From Chitinivorax sp. B (GTDB lineage: Bacteria > Pseudomonadota > Gammaproteobacteria > Burkholderiales > SCOH01), in contig NZ_SCOH01000001.1 in the NCBI RefSeq assembly GCF_005503445.1, positions 186,001-250,000 of the forward strand: a DNA stretch of 64,000 bases, given 5' to 3'. Shown piece by piece: positions 26,886 through 36,917 of this stretch (its first letter is position 1; every line of letters starts with the position of its first letter). The translations under genes were made by a program, and so were the position numbers. Below the pieces are notes generated by a model. That model did no database searches. It was not told where the DNA came from and saw nothing but the letters and a program-made list of their open reading frames with translations.

Positions 26886-27641
26886 TCAGTTGCTCCCTTT
26901 CGCCTTGCGCTTGCGGCCAGGGTTGGCGGGTAGCCAATCCGTCAATTGCCCGCGCAGGCGCGCGATGGCCTGACTGTGCAACTGGCATACCCGCGATTCT
27001 GTCACTGCCAGCACCTCGCCGATTTCTTTCAGGTTGAGTTCCTGTTCGTAATAAAGTGCCATGACCAGTTTTTCCCGTTCGGGCAGCATGTCGATTCCTT
27101 GCTTCAAGTGTTTCCGGAAGTCTGCATCGTCCAGCGCATGAAATGGGTTCGCTTCGGTATCCGCGGCAAAGCGATCGAGTTGGCTATGTTCACCTTCGTC
27201 TTCGTAATCTTCGTAATAGATCAGCTGATAGCCACGTGCATCGTCCAGCATTTGTTGGTAATCCGCCAATGGCAGGTTCATCTCGCCGGCAATTTCCAGC
27301 TCGGTAGCGGGGCGCCCCAGCCGCTGTTCCATTCGTTGAATGGTCGCTTCGATAGTACGCAGGTTGCGGCGCGTATTACGAGGCATCCAGTCAGCTTCAC
27401 GCAAGAAATCCAGCATGGCGCCACGGATGCGCTGCGATGCATAGGTTTCGAACTGCGCACCTTGTGATGCATCGAAGTTGTGGGCCGCTTCCATCAGTCC
27501 GATCAGCCCGACTTGAATTAGGTCCTCCACATCGACACTGGCTGGCACTTTAGTCATGAAGTGATAAGCAATGCGTTTGACCAGCGGTGCAAACTGATGA
27601 ACTCGGTCTTCCGGTGTAACGCCGATATCCGGCTTGTACAT
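26886..27641 (-). CDS. fliA: RNA polymerase sigma factor for flagellar operon (sigma-28)
   Basis: This is the sigma factor that directs late flagellar and chemotaxis genes. Region 2 shows APLVKRIAYHF, DLIQVGLIGLMEAAHNFD and FETYASQRIRGAMLDFLRE, and region 4 shows LPEREKLVMALYYEQELNLKEIGEVLAVTESRVCQLHSQA. The start at 27641 (MYKPDIGV) follows GAAGAGGG; two in-frame starts upstream are possible but lack this site. It lies downstream of flhG. Activity is expected to depend on an anti-sigma factor FlgM, which is not in the window. Confidence 0.96.
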   Translation of the reverse strand: MYKPDIGVTPEDRVHQFAPLVKRIAYHFMTKVPASVDVEDLIQVGLIGLMEAAHNFDASQGAQFETYASQRIRGAMLDFLREADWMPRNTRRNLRTIEATIQRMEQRLGRPATELEIAGEMNLPLADYQQMLDDARGYQLIYYEDYEDEGEHSQLDRFAADTEANPFHALDDADFRKHLKQGIDMLPEREKLVMALYYEQELNLKEIGEVLAVTESRVCQLHSQAIARLRGQLTDWLPANPGRKRKAKGSN

Positions 27642-27892
27642 ACAACCCTCTTCAAAGCCTGGTAATGGAACATCCTGATTGATCATGGTGCTGGTCAGGG
27701 ACTGGTGGCAGCGTCCTAGACACAATGACCATCGATGTTCGTTGTTGTTCTACTCCCTTAGCTTAGGTGCTGTTTGCACGGTTTCATAGCCCATGTTGGC
27801 CAACTACGCGAGCTTGAGGCCGATTTCGCTTGCCGTTCATTACATTATCCGTCACCAAGCATTTTAGTTTAGTTGCGTATCGATCGGATGAT

Positions 27893-28771
27893 TCAAGGGT
27901 TGTGTTCGGCAAATGCGCGGCTGTTCTGAATCAAGCGATGTACCATGCCAGGCGGGGCAAAGCGATCATCGGTTGGTGGTGGCCAACGCTGGATGCTTTC
28001 CCCCAATTGGTTGAAGGCAATGCTGGATTCAGCGTCGGCAAAGGCGGTGATTACAGGCTGGCTAAGACGATTGGCTCGAGCCAGTTTTTCATCCTCCGGC
28101 ACATAGCCGATCAGTTTCATCTGTACGTCGATGAAACGGCTGGCGACCTCTTGTAGTCGTTCGAATACCGCCGTGGCTTCGGCGAAGGTATCAACCCGAT
28201 TGACCAGAATACGGAAGGCGCGCTGGCCATAACCTTTGTTCAACAATTTCATCATTGCGTAACCATCGGTCAGTGATTCGGCACGATTGCAGACCACGAC
28301 GACATTCTCTGCCGAAGCCAGATTCAGGCTGGGCACGTGGTCGCAGGTGGTAGTTACCGCGTCGATCAGAATGAAATCGATGGCCGACGTCAGTTGATTG
28401 AATTCAAAGGCCAGGCGGTCTTCTTCATACGATGTCAGTGCAGCCAGCTGGCGTTGGTTGGCGGCAATCTGCATCACGCCGACCCCTGCCGTGGCTTCTG
28501 CCCACAATGCAGCCATTGGTAGGTGCCTGTTCAATGCCTGTTCCAGATTGATCAGGGACGGCAGGCCCAGACGTTGGGCAATGTTGGCGTTACCGGTATG
28601 TTCATCCAGAATCAGTACCCGTTGGCCTGCCAATGCCAACGACAAGGCAAGGTTGGCCACAATGCTGGTGGTGCCAGTGTGTCCACGCCCACCATTGAAG
28701 CAGATACTGCGGGCGGTTGGGCGTGCGACAAGCCGGCGCAGGCCTGCAGCCTGATCCTGCCAATCAGCCAT
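27893..28771 (-). CDS. flhG: MinD-like flagellar number regulator FlhG/FleN, Walker A altered
   Basis: FlhG (FleN) is a ParA/MinD-type ATPase that limits flagellar number and antagonises FlhF. The 292 residues align in outline: an N-terminal DQAAGLRRLV segment, the P-loop region NGGRGHTGTTSI (27-37), LILDEHTGNANIAQRLGL and FILIDAV. In normal members the P-loop reads KGGVGKT; here the catalytic lysine is replaced by Thr and the signature lysine by Arg, checked against the DNA. The start ATG overlaps the flhF stop by 8 bases and follows AGGTGG. It is probably still a structural FlhF partner; ATP hydrolysis is doubtful. Confidence 0.88.
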   Translation of the reverse strand: MADWQDQAAGLRRLVARPTARSICFNGGRGHTGTTSIVANLALSLALAGQRVLILDEHTGNANIAQRLGLPSLINLEQALNRHLPMAALWAEATAGVGVMQIAANQRQLAALTSYEEDRLAFEFNQLTSAIDFILIDAVTTTCDHVPSLNLASAENVVVVCNRAESLTDGYAMMKLLNKGYGQRAFRILVNRVDTFAEATAVFERLQEVASRFIDVQMKLIGYVPEDEKLARANRLSQPVITAFADAESSIAFNQLGESIQRWPPPTDDRFAPPGMVHRLIQNSRAFAEHNP

Positions 28772-30275
28772 GCAATCCACCACCTATATCCAGCGGGCTG
28801 CTGACCGCATTGGCACGAGCTGCAGCTTGTAAAGGATATTCGTCCGGCCTCAGTACATAGGCCGACGGGTCCTGCATCATGCGTAAGGCGCGATCCAGCA
28901 GATATAGTGGATTGGCCAGGTGCAAGTCTTCGGGGACACGCTGGCCATTGGTGACATAGTGCAGCGTAAGCCGATGGCGGATGATCACGTCCAGGCTGTC
29001 GCCCAGTACCGCTGCTTCATCCAGCTTGGTGAGAATGCAACCAGATAGGCCGTCAGCCTGATAGCAACGCACCACGTCATCCAGTGTGCTGCTCTGGGCG
29101 GTGGCAGACAGCAAAAGGATGCGCCGCACTGTGGAACCTGGGCTGGTCAACAAGGCAATCTGTTCAGCTAGGCGTTTGTCGCGCTGACTCATGCCAACGG
29201 TGTCAACCAACACCATGAAGCGGTTGCCTAAGTCGGAGAGTGTCAGTTGTAAGTCGGATTCGTCTTTGACCGAGTACACCGGCACACCCAGGATCTTGCC
29301 ATAGATGCGCAGTTGGTCGTGCGCACCAATTCGGTAGCTGTCTGTGGTAATCAGTGCTACCTTGCTGGCACCATGCTTGAGGGTGCAACGGGCTGCCAGT
29401 TTGGCTACTGTGGTGGTTTTGCCAACGCCAGTGGGGCCAACCAAGGCATAGATGCCGCCTGATTCGATCAGGTCATCCCCGGCCGCGATCACTGGCAGGT
29501 TGCGTTGCAGCGCGGCCCGTACCCAGCGTAGCCCAGTATCTGCATCGTAGTTGGCCGGGATATGTTCAAGCAATTGGCGACATAAGGCCGGGCTGAAACC
29601 AAACGCCAGCATGCGGCGAAAGACTTCCAGCTTGGCTGGGGCATGTTTCTGCATATCGCTCCAGGCAAAGCCTGCCAATTGCCCTTCCATTAATGTCCGC
29701 AGGGCTTTCAATTCCTGCATGATGGATTGCATCGGCTCACCCACATTCGCCGTAACAGAATGGGAGCCGCTCCCACTGCCGTTGTGTTTGGGTACTTCGC
29801 TATCGACTACATAGCGCTGGGCCGGTTTGGCTGCAACGAGCTCAGGTCGGGGTGCTTGAGCCGGCGAGGGCTCCGGGGCGATTCGAGGCGGTGTAAACGG
29901 TTGCGGGTTGGTTGGTGCTCGCAGGATCGGTTCACGGACAGGTTCTGGGCGTGGGCTGGGAGCTGGTGCTGAAATAGCCGTGACAAACGCATCCGTATCA
30001 CTCGGGTCATCGTCTGGCAAAGCATAGGTATTCTGTAGCTGACGACCACGTGGTGTATCCGCTGGCGGCACAGTGACGACTGGTTTCGGGCGACTGGTGC
30101 TCCCAGAGGGAGCCGCTGTCAGAGTGGCGACATCTGTATCGGATACCGCCATGATTTCTACGCCACCACTGGCAATCTGCCGGTTGGCAAGAATCAGTGC
30201 GTCAGGCCCCAAGGCATCTCGTACTTGGCGGAGCGCGTCACGCGTATTGGTGCCGTAAAACTTTTTGACAATCAT
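28764..30275 (-). CDS. flhF: Flagellar biosynthesis GTPase FlhF
   Basis: FlhF is an SRP-type GTPase that sets the pole at which the flagellum is built. The 503 residues start MIVKKFYGTNTRDALRQVR, which fixes the start inside a longer frame. A proline-rich, low-complexity stretch (about 55-180) follows, then the N domain and G domain with VGPTGVGKTTTVAKL (280-292), DTVGMSQRD and TKLDEA. It sits between flhA and flhG in the usual order, with a 517-base gap on the flhA side. Confidence 0.95.
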   Translation of the reverse strand: MIVKKFYGTNTRDALRQVRDALGPDALILANRQIASGGVEIMAVSDTDVATLTAAPSGSTSRPKPVVTVPPADTPRGRQLQNTYALPDDDPSDTDAFVTAISAPAPSPRPEPVREPILRAPTNPQPFTPPRIAPEPSPAQAPRPELVAAKPAQRYVVDSEVPKHNGSGSGSHSVTANVGEPMQSIMQELKALRTLMEGQLAGFAWSDMQKHAPAKLEVFRRMLAFGFSPALCRQLLEHIPANYDADTGLRWVRAALQRNLPVIAAGDDLIESGGIYALVGPTGVGKTTTVAKLAARCTLKHGASKVALITTDSYRIGAHDQLRIYGKILGVPVYSVKDESDLQLTLSDLGNRFMVLVDTVGMSQRDKRLAEQIALLTSPGSTVRRILLLSATAQSSTLDDVVRCYQADGLSGCILTKLDEAAVLGDSLDVIIRHRLTLHYVTNGQRVPEDLHLANPLYLLDRALRMMQDPSAYVLRPDEYPLQAAARANAVSSPLDIGGGLHG

Positions 30276-30792
30276 GGCATACCCAGGCACGTGTTTCGCT
30301 AAGGCGCCGAACCGGTTGTGCTGATTGCGCGCAACAGCAAATTCGGCCCATCGATTCGAGAAGCGCTGAACTCGCACATACACGTGCGATCTATTCAGCG
30401 CTTCCACTCGCAAACCCGTCGAAGCTCGCGTTGTTTCGCGATGCCGGACATGAGACCGGCATCTTGTACTGCACAGCACGAACTACGCCGGGTGCTCAGG
30501 CATGATTTGCCCGAAAACGGGACATCCATGCCGAACCATGTCAACGGATGGAGATGGGAGGAACAGATGCAAATACTCGACAGCGGTGGCTAACCCGCAC
30601 TGTCTGCATGATGGCAGCAACGTGCATCATGGCCTCCTTGCATTGCCTGGCGCCGATTCGGTCATTGTCGGCTTGGCCACGTCCTGCTGTCGGACATTGA
30701 TCCTGCCATTGCAAGTTTGGGCTCAGTACAAGTACAACACCACTACACGGCCTTTGCGGCACCTCGTCTTGAACGTTGCCGATCAAACCGGG
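30276..30792. other. Gene-free gap between flhA and flhF (517 bp)
   Basis: These genes are usually close, so the gap is unusual. No supported gene is seen; it contains a nested hairpin at 30361-30403 and should hold a promoter for flhF-flhG-fliA. No clear sigma-54 or sigma-28 site was recognised. Confidence 0.5.
30361..30403. repeat. Nested inverted repeat upstream of flhF
   Basis: AAGCGCTGAA (30361-30370) pairs with TTCAGCGCTT (30394-30403), and inside it TCGCAC pairs with GTGCGA. This makes a two-tier stem-loop about 85 bases before the flhF start. Confidence 0.75.
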
Positions 30793-32889
30793 CTATTGGG
30801 TCCTCCCACCAATTACCGCGACGACTCTGATGTTCTTAGTATCGGGTATCTCGCTATGCGAAACAACCTTTAACTGCGGCACACTTCGCCGTAGAAAGCG
30901 CGACAGCAGCGGTCTTAGCGGTGGCGGTACCATCAGTACCGATACCTGACCTTGTTCCTCTCGCTGATTGGAAACCTGTGCAGCCTGTTGCAGCATCGCT
31001 TCTGCCAGTCCCGGCTCCAATCCACCTGCTGCGCCACCTTTCGACTGCACCGCTTGCAACAGAATATTTTCCAGTTGTGGGTCAAGTGCAATCAGTTCCA
31101 GTTCTTTCGCATCTCCGTATATTTGATGAATGATAGCACGGCCAAGTGCGACGCGGACTGCAGCTGTCAATTCATCAATATCTTGAGTTTGCATATAGTG
31201 ATCGCCCAGTGTTTCCAAAATGGTACGCATATCGCGAATGTGGATGCCATCGTCCAACAGTGCCTGCAAAATCTTCTGCAAGGTACCAAGCGGGATGATC
31301 TTTGGAACCAGTTCCTCAACCAACTTTGGCGATTCCTTGCCGACATGATCAAGCAGTGCTTGGACTTCTTCACGTCCCAACAGCTCTGATGCATGCTGAT
31401 TCAAAATATTGGAAAGGTGGGTAGCGACAACCGTGCTGGCGTCCACCACCGTATAGCCCAGGTTCTGCGCCTGATCTCGTGCTCCGGAATCAATCCATAC
31501 TGCAGGTAGGCCAAAGGCCGGATCTTTGGTCGGGGTACCGGCGATTTCTCCCAGTACACGGCCGGGGTTGATTGCCAGAAACATGCCAGCGTAGGCATCA
31601 CCAGTACCCACGTCTACCCCTTTCAGGGTAATGCGATAGGTATTGGGTTTGAGTTCCAGATTGTCACGGATGTGTACAGCAGGCACCAAGAAACCCATTT
31701 CCTGCGCAATTTTCTTACGGATGCCACGAATGCGCCTTAGCAGTTCACCGTCCTGATTCCGGTCAACCAACGGGATCAGTCGGTAACCGACCTCCAATCC
31801 GATCAGATCTACTGGTGAGACGTCAGCCCAGCCGACTTCCTGTAGCTCTGGGATGGCAGGTGGCGGAGGGGCTTCTTCAAGGGGAGGTGCTTCGTGGGCA
31901 CGGCGCTCACGTTGTACCATCCAGTAGGCTAGGCCACCCATGGCAGCTGCCATCAGCAGGAAAGGCACATGCGGCATGCCAGGGATAATGCCCAACAAGG
32001 TCAGTACGCCTGCCGTGAGGTATAGTACCTGGGTGCGCTGGAACAGCTGTCCAATCAGCTGTTGTGACAAATCCTCATCAGTCCCCACCCGGCTGACCAC
32101 CACACCAGCCGCCGTTGAGATGATCAGTGCCGGAATCTGTGCCACCAGGCCATCGCCAATGGTGAGCAGCGTATAGTGCTTGGATGAGGTGGCGAAATCC
32201 AAGTCATGCTGAAACACCCCTACCAACAAGCCACCAACCACATTGATGATCATGATCAGAATGCCGGCTACTGCGTCTCCTCGAACGAATTTGCTGGCAC
32301 CATCCATCGAACCAAAGAATTCGGCCTCTTGCGCAATGGCTGTGCGCCGTTTGCGGGCTTCGTCTTCAGCGATCAGGCCAGCATTCAGATCGGCATCGAT
32401 AGCCATTTGCTTGCCAGGCATCGCGTCCAAGGTAAAGCGAGCCGATACTTCAGCAATCCGGCCGGCGCCTTTGGTGATGACCACGAAGTTGATGATGGTC
32501 AGGATCACGAACACCACGATCCCGATGAAGAAGTCACCGCCGATCAGGAAATGTCCGAATGCCTCAATCACTTTTCCTGCTGCAGCCCCACCCGTGTGGC
32601 CCTGCGCCAGAATCACCCGGGTGGATGCTACATTCAATGATAACCGCAACAGGGTGGTGACCAGAAGCACTGTTGGAAAAGCGGAGAATTGCAAGGGCTG
32701 TGTGGTATAGAGGCTGACCAGCAGCACGATCACGGACAGTGCAATATTGAAGGTGAACAGCAAATCCAGTAGGAAGGTCGGTAGTGGCAGAATCAACATT
32801 GCCAAGATGAGCAGGATCAATACCGGCCCGGCTAGGCGGGTGAGATTCATGCCACTCAGTGGCGGTAGCGTGGACTGTGGCGCTTCCAT
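30793..32889 (-). CDS. flhA: Flagellar export apparatus protein FlhA
   Basis: FlhA is the large inner-membrane component of the flagellar type III export gate. The 698 residues have eight N-terminal helices, with the FHIPEP-type cytoplasmic loop (FVVITKGAGRIAEVSARFTLDAMPGKQMAID, conserved DA-MPGKQMAID) and a long C-terminal cytosolic domain beginning near 340 that docks chaperones. The length is typical. No flhB is found upstream; the divergent neighbour is surE. The next flagellar gene, flhF, is 517 bases on. Confidence 0.97.
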   Translation of the reverse strand: MEAPQSTLPPLSGMNLTRLAGPVLILLILAMLILPLPTFLLDLLFTFNIALSVIVLLVSLYTTQPLQFSAFPTVLLVTTLLRLSLNVASTRVILAQGHTGGAAAGKVIEAFGHFLIGGDFFIGIVVFVILTIINFVVITKGAGRIAEVSARFTLDAMPGKQMAIDADLNAGLIAEDEARKRRTAIAQEAEFFGSMDGASKFVRGDAVAGILIMIINVVGGLLVGVFQHDLDFATSSKHYTLLTIGDGLVAQIPALIISTAAGVVVSRVGTDEDLSQQLIGQLFQRTQVLYLTAGVLTLLGIIPGMPHVPFLLMAAAMGGLAYWMVQRERRAHEAPPLEEAPPPPAIPELQEVGWADVSPVDLIGLEVGYRLIPLVDRNQDGELLRRIRGIRKKIAQEMGFLVPAVHIRDNLELKPNTYRITLKGVDVGTGDAYAGMFLAINPGRVLGEIAGTPTKDPAFGLPAVWIDSGARDQAQNLGYTVVDASTVVATHLSNILNQHASELLGREEVQALLDHVGKESPKLVEELVPKIIPLGTLQKILQALLDDGIHIRDMRTILETLGDHYMQTQDIDELTAAVRVALGRAIIHQIYGDAKELELIALDPQLENILLQAVQSKGGAAGGLEPGLAEAMLQQAAQVSNQREEQGQVSVLMVPPPLRPLLSRFLRRSVPQLKVVSHSEIPDTKNIRVVAVIGGRTQ

Positions 32890-33320
32890 CCCGATCCCAA
32901 GCTATCAAATGGACTTAGTATAACGTGGCTGGTGACATTTTCACGATCGGTACGTATCTGTTTCCGCTTGACCGGAAGCGTTTGGTATTTGTCATGTCGG
33001 CGGTTACAATGGACCGTTCCTCACCGTATGAGACAGTATCCTGTGGTTGTTTGGAACAACTGCGTGGCGGAATATTCGGCTAATTTGTGTTTGGCAAAGA
33101 TGGCCGCCAGGGTGTGATCGTTGCGGTGATGTGAAGCGTGACAATGGTGGACGATAGTAAGGGCTACCAAGCACGCTTTCACTGTGGCGCTTGTGGTACC
33201 AAGCCTGGTACCGGCTTCGATGAATATCGGACCAGCCCACCATTACATACAAACACAAATAATAGTCAGCAGGAAATCAGCCTTTGGCCTGCATATTGCA
33301 GCCAAGGTTTGGGAGGCGGT
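32890..33320. other. Divergent region between flhA and surE (431 bp)
   Basis: It holds promoters for flhA and for surE-pcm-nlpD-rpoS. On the minus strand TATACT (near 32921) may be the -10 for flhA, about 30 bases before its start. An open frame extending surE upstream to 33138 is not supported by the family N-terminus. Confidence 0.45.
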
Positions 33321-34064
33321 GTGAATATTCTGATCAGCAACGACGATGGCTATTTCGCGCCTGGGCTTGCAGCCTTGGCTGCAGCCATGTCGAAGGTGGG
33401 AAATGTAACGGTAGTCGCGCCGGAGCGGGATCGAAGTGGTGCCAGCAACTCGCTGACACTGGATCGCCCACTGATTCTGCGCAAGGCCGCCAACGGTTTT
33501 TATTTTGTGAATGGCACGCCGACGGATTGCGTGCATCTGGCCGTGACGGGCATGTTTGATGCCAAACCTGATCTGGTGGTATCCGGTATCAATTACGGTG
33601 CCAACATGGGTGACGATACAATCTATTCCGGCACTGTAGCTGCCGCGATGGAAGGTTATCTGCTGGGTATTCCGGCGATTGCTGTTTCACTGGCGAGCAA
33701 GACTGGTAAATACTTTGATACCGCAGCAATGATTGCGCTGCAATTGGTACAACGCCATATCAGCCGGCCGCTGGGGCAGCCGGTATTACTCAATGTCAAT
33801 ATACCGGATCTACCGCAGGATGCGATTCAAGGGATCGATGTCACCCGCTTGGGGCGCCGTCACAAGGCCGAGCCAGTTGTTAAATCCAACAACCCTCGTG
33901 GTGAGACGGTTTATTGGGTGGGGGCTGCTGGTGCGGCTGCCGAAGCGGGACCGGGGACCGATTTTCATGCGGTAGCAAATCAGAAAGTGTCGATCACGCC
34001 ATTGCAGGTGGATTTGACGGCACATGGTCAGGCGCAATTTGTACAGGGATGGCTGGCTGAATGA
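33321..34064 (+). CDS. surE: 5'/3'-nucleotidase SurE
   Basis: SurE is a metal-dependent nucleotidase and exopolyphosphatase used in stationary-phase survival. The 247 residues begin [16 protein letters not shown] (GTG start after GGGAGGCG), with the metal site DD in the first strand, [15 protein letters not shown] next, and [19 protein letters not shown] later. Length and motifs are complete. Its stop overlaps the pcm start (ATGA). It is the first gene of a four-gene stress block ending with rpoS. Confidence 0.97.
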   Translation: MNILISNDDGYFAPGLAALAAAMSKVGNVTVVAPERDRSGASNSLTLDRPLILRKAANGFYFVNGTPTDCVHLAVTGMFDAKPDLVVSGINYGANMGDDTIYSGTVAAAMEGYLLGIPAIAVSLASKTGKYFDTAAMIALQLVQRHISRPLGQPVLLNVNIPDLPQDAIQGIDVTRLGRRHKAEPVVKSNNPRGETVYWVGAAGAAAEAGPGTDFHAVANQKVSITPLQVDLTAHGQAQFVQGWLAE

Positions 34065-34720
34065 AAACCACCGATCATCGCGGTATTGGCATGACGTCCC
34101 CCCGTACTCGTTTGCGGATGGTCGACAAGTTGCGGCAGGAAGGCATTCGCGACGAAGCTGTGCTGGCGGTGATGGCAGATGTGCCACGACACATTTTTGT
34201 CGATGAAGCACTATCCCATCGGGCGTATGAAAATGTAGCTTTGCCATTGGGGTTTGGTCAGACCATCTCCCAGCCTTATATCGTGGCGCGGATGACCGAG
34301 CTGGTGCGTGGCGGGCAACCGCTCGAAAAGGTGCTGGAGATCGGTACTGGCTGTGCTTATCAGACCTGTATTCTGTCGCGGCTGGCAAAAGAGGTGTACT
34401 CGATTGAGCGGCTTTCATCATTGCTTGATAAGGCACGTCAACATCTTCGGCAATTACGCATCATGAATGTTCGTCTCAAGCATGGCGATGGCCATCAGGG
34501 GATTCCTGAGGCTGCGCCGTTTGATGCAATTTTGATGACGGCAGCGGCCAGTCATGTCCCACCATCTTTGCTGGAGCAACTCAAGATCGGTGGCAGATTG
34601 GTGTTGCCGCTCGGAACACAAGACCAGTACTTGTATATGATTGAGCGCACAAATGAAGGCTATACAGAGACCAAGCTGGAAGCAGTAAAATTTGTGCCTT
34701 TATTAGCAGGTACTGCTTGA
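34061..34720 (+). CDS. pcm: Protein-L-isoaspartate O-methyltransferase
   Basis: This repairs isoaspartyl residues in aged proteins with S-adenosylmethionine. The 219 residues contain [39 protein letters not shown] and the SAM loop [15 protein letters not shown]; most homologues read GTGSGYQ there, a small change. It overlaps surE by ATGA. The nlpD frame follows after about 40 bases. Confidence 0.96.
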   Translation: MKTTDHRGIGMTSPRTRLRMVDKLRQEGIRDEAVLAVMADVPRHIFVDEALSHRAYENVALPLGFGQTISQPYIVARMTELVRGGQPLEKVLEIGTGCAYQTCILSRLAKEVYSIERLSSLLDKARQHLRQLRIMNVRLKHGDGHQGIPEAAPFDAILMTAAASHVPPSLLEQLKIGGRLVLPLGTQDQYLYMIERTNEGYTETKLEAVKFVPLLAGTA

Positions 34721-34762
34721 CTTATATTCGTTTTCTGAACTATCGTAATCCCTACTAGACAA

Positions 34763-35899
34763 TTGCTGTTCAACGAGATCAATCACTTCCGGCCCTGTGC
34801 TGGACCAACTCGTGAAGGAGGCGCGCATCCGCGGTTTGACCGTGGGGTCTGGGCAGTCATCGTAACCATATCGGTTCTGTTGAGTGCTTGTGCGACGCAT
34901 TCTCCTGCACGAGCGCCCGTCATCGACCGATCAGCCGATCGCCCGAGGTCATCCCCCAACAACATCCCGCCTGCTGCCTCGAAACGTGGTTCGTCCGACA
35001 AAGAGCCGGATTTACGTCCAGAGACCTATGTCGTCAAAAAAGGCGATACGTTGTATGGCATTGCATTGGAATACGGTTTTGATTACCGTGAGCTGGCGCA
35101 GTGGAACCGGTTGGAAGACCCGAACCTGATCAAGATAGATCAGGTTCTGCATATGAAACCACTAGCAGATATAAAGGTCGAAAACAGTAACGTAATTGTC
35201 ACACCGTTGTCGCAGAATGATCCGAAAAGTGAACCTGTACAGATGATGCAAGCCATCGGACCGGGCAAAGTGGTCAGTGAGCCCAAGCTTTACAAACTGC
35301 CATACAGTGTGACGGCAGTTGCGCAAGTGGAAAAGCTGCAGGTGGCGAAACCCGCGCCGCCTAAAGAGACTGCGAAAGTGGTCGATAAGCCTGATAGCAA
35401 GTCAGCCGAGCTGGCGAAAGAAGTTGCCAAGGTCGGTAGTAAGATGGACAACAAACCTGAGCCGAAGGAAGCAAAGCCCGAGGCAAGGCCTGACAGTAAA
35501 TCCACTGTGAACGTGGATACTGATGGGGAAGTGGAAACCTGGCAGTGGCCATCCAGTGGTAAGGTCGCAAGCGGTTTTGCGGTGGGTGGCAAAGGAATCG
35601 ACATTGTTGGCAAGCGTGGTCAGCCTGTGCTGGCTGCGGCTGCGGGCAAGGTCGTATATAGCGGAGTGGGCTTGCGTGGATACGGTAAGTTGTTGATTAT
35701 AAAACATAATAAAACGTATCTGACTGCTTATGCCCACAATCAGCAACTGCTTGTGAAGGAAGGGGAGGTTGTCAATAAGGGTGAGCAAATCGCAGAGATG
35801 GGGGACAGCGACACAGATAAAGTGAAGCTGCATTTCGAGATCCGTCGGTTTGGAAAACCGGTGGACCCGATCAAATTCTTACCGGCTGACAAATCATGA
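34763..35899 (+). CDS. nlpD: Lipoprotein NlpD, LysM and degenerate M23 domain
   Basis: NlpD activates cell-wall amidases at division. A lipobox (VLLSAC, Cys near residue 43) follows a hydrophobic signal; LysM is at about 87-131 ([18 protein letters not shown]), then a Lys/Pro/Glu-rich linker, and a C-terminal M23 domain. The first zinc ligand is lost: GKGIDI replaces the active HxGxD form, as in regulatory NlpD/EnvC proteins. The start is unclear. TTG at 34763 is the first possible codon but has no Shine-Dalgarno, while a good AAGGAGG at 34815 has no in-frame start after it. The stop overlaps rpoS by four bases. Confidence 0.92.
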   Translation: MLFNEINHFRPCAGPTREGGAHPRFDRGVWAVIVTISVLLSACATHSPARAPVIDRSADRPRSSPNNIPPAASKRGSSDKEPDLRPETYVVKKGDTLYGIALEYGFDYRELAQWNRLEDPNLIKIDQVLHMKPLADIKVENSNVIVTPLSQNDPKSEPVQMMQAIGPGKVVSEPKLYKLPYSVTAVAQVEKLQVAKPAPPKETAKVVDKPDSKSAELAKEVAKVGSKMDNKPEPKEAKPEARPDSKSTVNVDTDGEVETWQWPSSGKVASGFAVGGKGIDIVGKRGQPVLAAAAGKVVYSGVGLRGYGKLLIIKHNKTYLTAYAHNQQLLVKEGEVVNKGEQIAEMGDSDTDKVKLHFEIRRFGKPVDPIKFLPADKS

Positions 35900-36855
35900 G
35901 CGCAAAAATGACCATCGAAGAGGAAGAGATCGTCGAGGATGAAGAGTTACTCGAAGCAGAGCTCGACGACGAGGCGGAGACAGAAGAGGCATCAGCGGAA
36001 GAACAAGAAAACAATACCACTGAAGTAATCAATGATGTCACTCAGATCTATCTGAATGATATAGGCCACAATGCACTGCTCACGCAAGAGCAGGAGCGAA
36101 TGTTGGCGCGCCGGGTTGTGGCGGGTGATTTTGAGGCCCGGCAGAAAATGATTGAACACAACCTGCGTCTGGTGGTGAATATTGCCAAGCATTACATCAA
36201 TCGTGGTATGGCGTTGCTTGATCTGATTGAGGAAGGCAACATCGGTTTGATGCATGCGTTGGAAAAGTTCGACCCGGAGCGCGGATTCCGATTCTCCACC
36301 TACGCAACTTGGTGGATTCGGCAAAGCATCGAACGCGCGATCATGAATCAGTCGCGTACCATTCGCCTGCCGGTTCATGTCATCAAGGAGCTTAACGTCT
36401 ACCTGCGTGCACAGCGCCATCTGGAATCCCAGATGGGTCGTGAGCCAACAGTAGAAGATGTTGCCCACCTGCTGGGTAAGCCGGTTGATGATGTGCGTCG
36501 GGTGTTGAATCTGAATGAGCGCATGGCCTCGCTGGATGCCCCGCTCGATATCGACCCGATGTTGTCCATTGGCGAATCGATCCCGGATGAGCAGCGTGAT
36601 GGTCCGGAGGAAATCTTCCACAATGCTGAAGTTGAACGTTATGTGCGCGAGTGGTTGGGGCAACTCAACGACAAGCAGCGCATGGTGATTGAGCGCCGTT
36701 ACGGGCTGAGTGGCTATGACGTTTGTACGCTGGAAGACTTGGCAGAAAGCCTGGGCCTGACACGTGAGCGGGTCCGCCAGATCCAGATCGAAGCACTGGA
36801 AGGCTTGCGTCGGTTGTTACGCCGGCGAGGAGTGACAAAAGAATATTTGCTGTGA
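35896..36855 (+). CDS. rpoS: RNA polymerase sigma factor RpoS
   Basis: This is the stationary-phase and general stress sigma factor, 319 residues. An unusually acidic N-terminus ([19 protein letters not shown]) precedes region 1.2 ([21 protein letters not shown]). Region 2 reads [16 protein letters not shown] and [20 protein letters not shown], and region 4 ends [23 protein letters not shown]. It overlaps nlpD by ATGA. In related bacteria a strong rpoS promoter lies inside nlpD; it was not located here. Confidence 0.97.
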   Translation: MSAKMTIEEEEIVEDEELLEAELDDEAETEEASAEEQENNTTEVINDVTQIYLNDIGHNALLTQEQERMLARRVVAGDFEARQKMIEHNLRLVVNIAKHYINRGMALLDLIEEGNIGLMHALEKFDPERGFRFSTYATWWIRQSIERAIMNQSRTIRLPVHVIKELNVYLRAQRHLESQMGREPTVEDVAHLLGKPVDDVRRVLNLNERMASLDAPLDIDPMLSIGESIPDEQRDGPEEIFHNAEVERYVREWLGQLNDKQRMVIERRYGLSGYDVCTLEDLAESLGLTRERVRQIQIEALEGLRRLLRRRGVTKEYLL

Positions 36856-36869
36856 ACAGCAAACAGAAA

Positions 36870-36901
36870 ACGGCCCGGTGATCCCGGGCCGTGTGCTTTT
36901 G
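36870..36901 (+). terminator. Terminator after rpoS
   Basis: ACGGCCCGG pairs with CCGGGCCGT around a five-base loop, followed shortly by GCTTTTG, 15 bases after the rpoS stop. Confidence 0.85.
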
Positions 36902-36917
36902 CGTTACGGCCACGCAA

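Noticed and set aside
33138-33320. N-terminal extension of SurE
   Set aside because: The family begins at the ILISNDDG strand, a good ribosome site lies before GTG 33321, and the extension has random composition.
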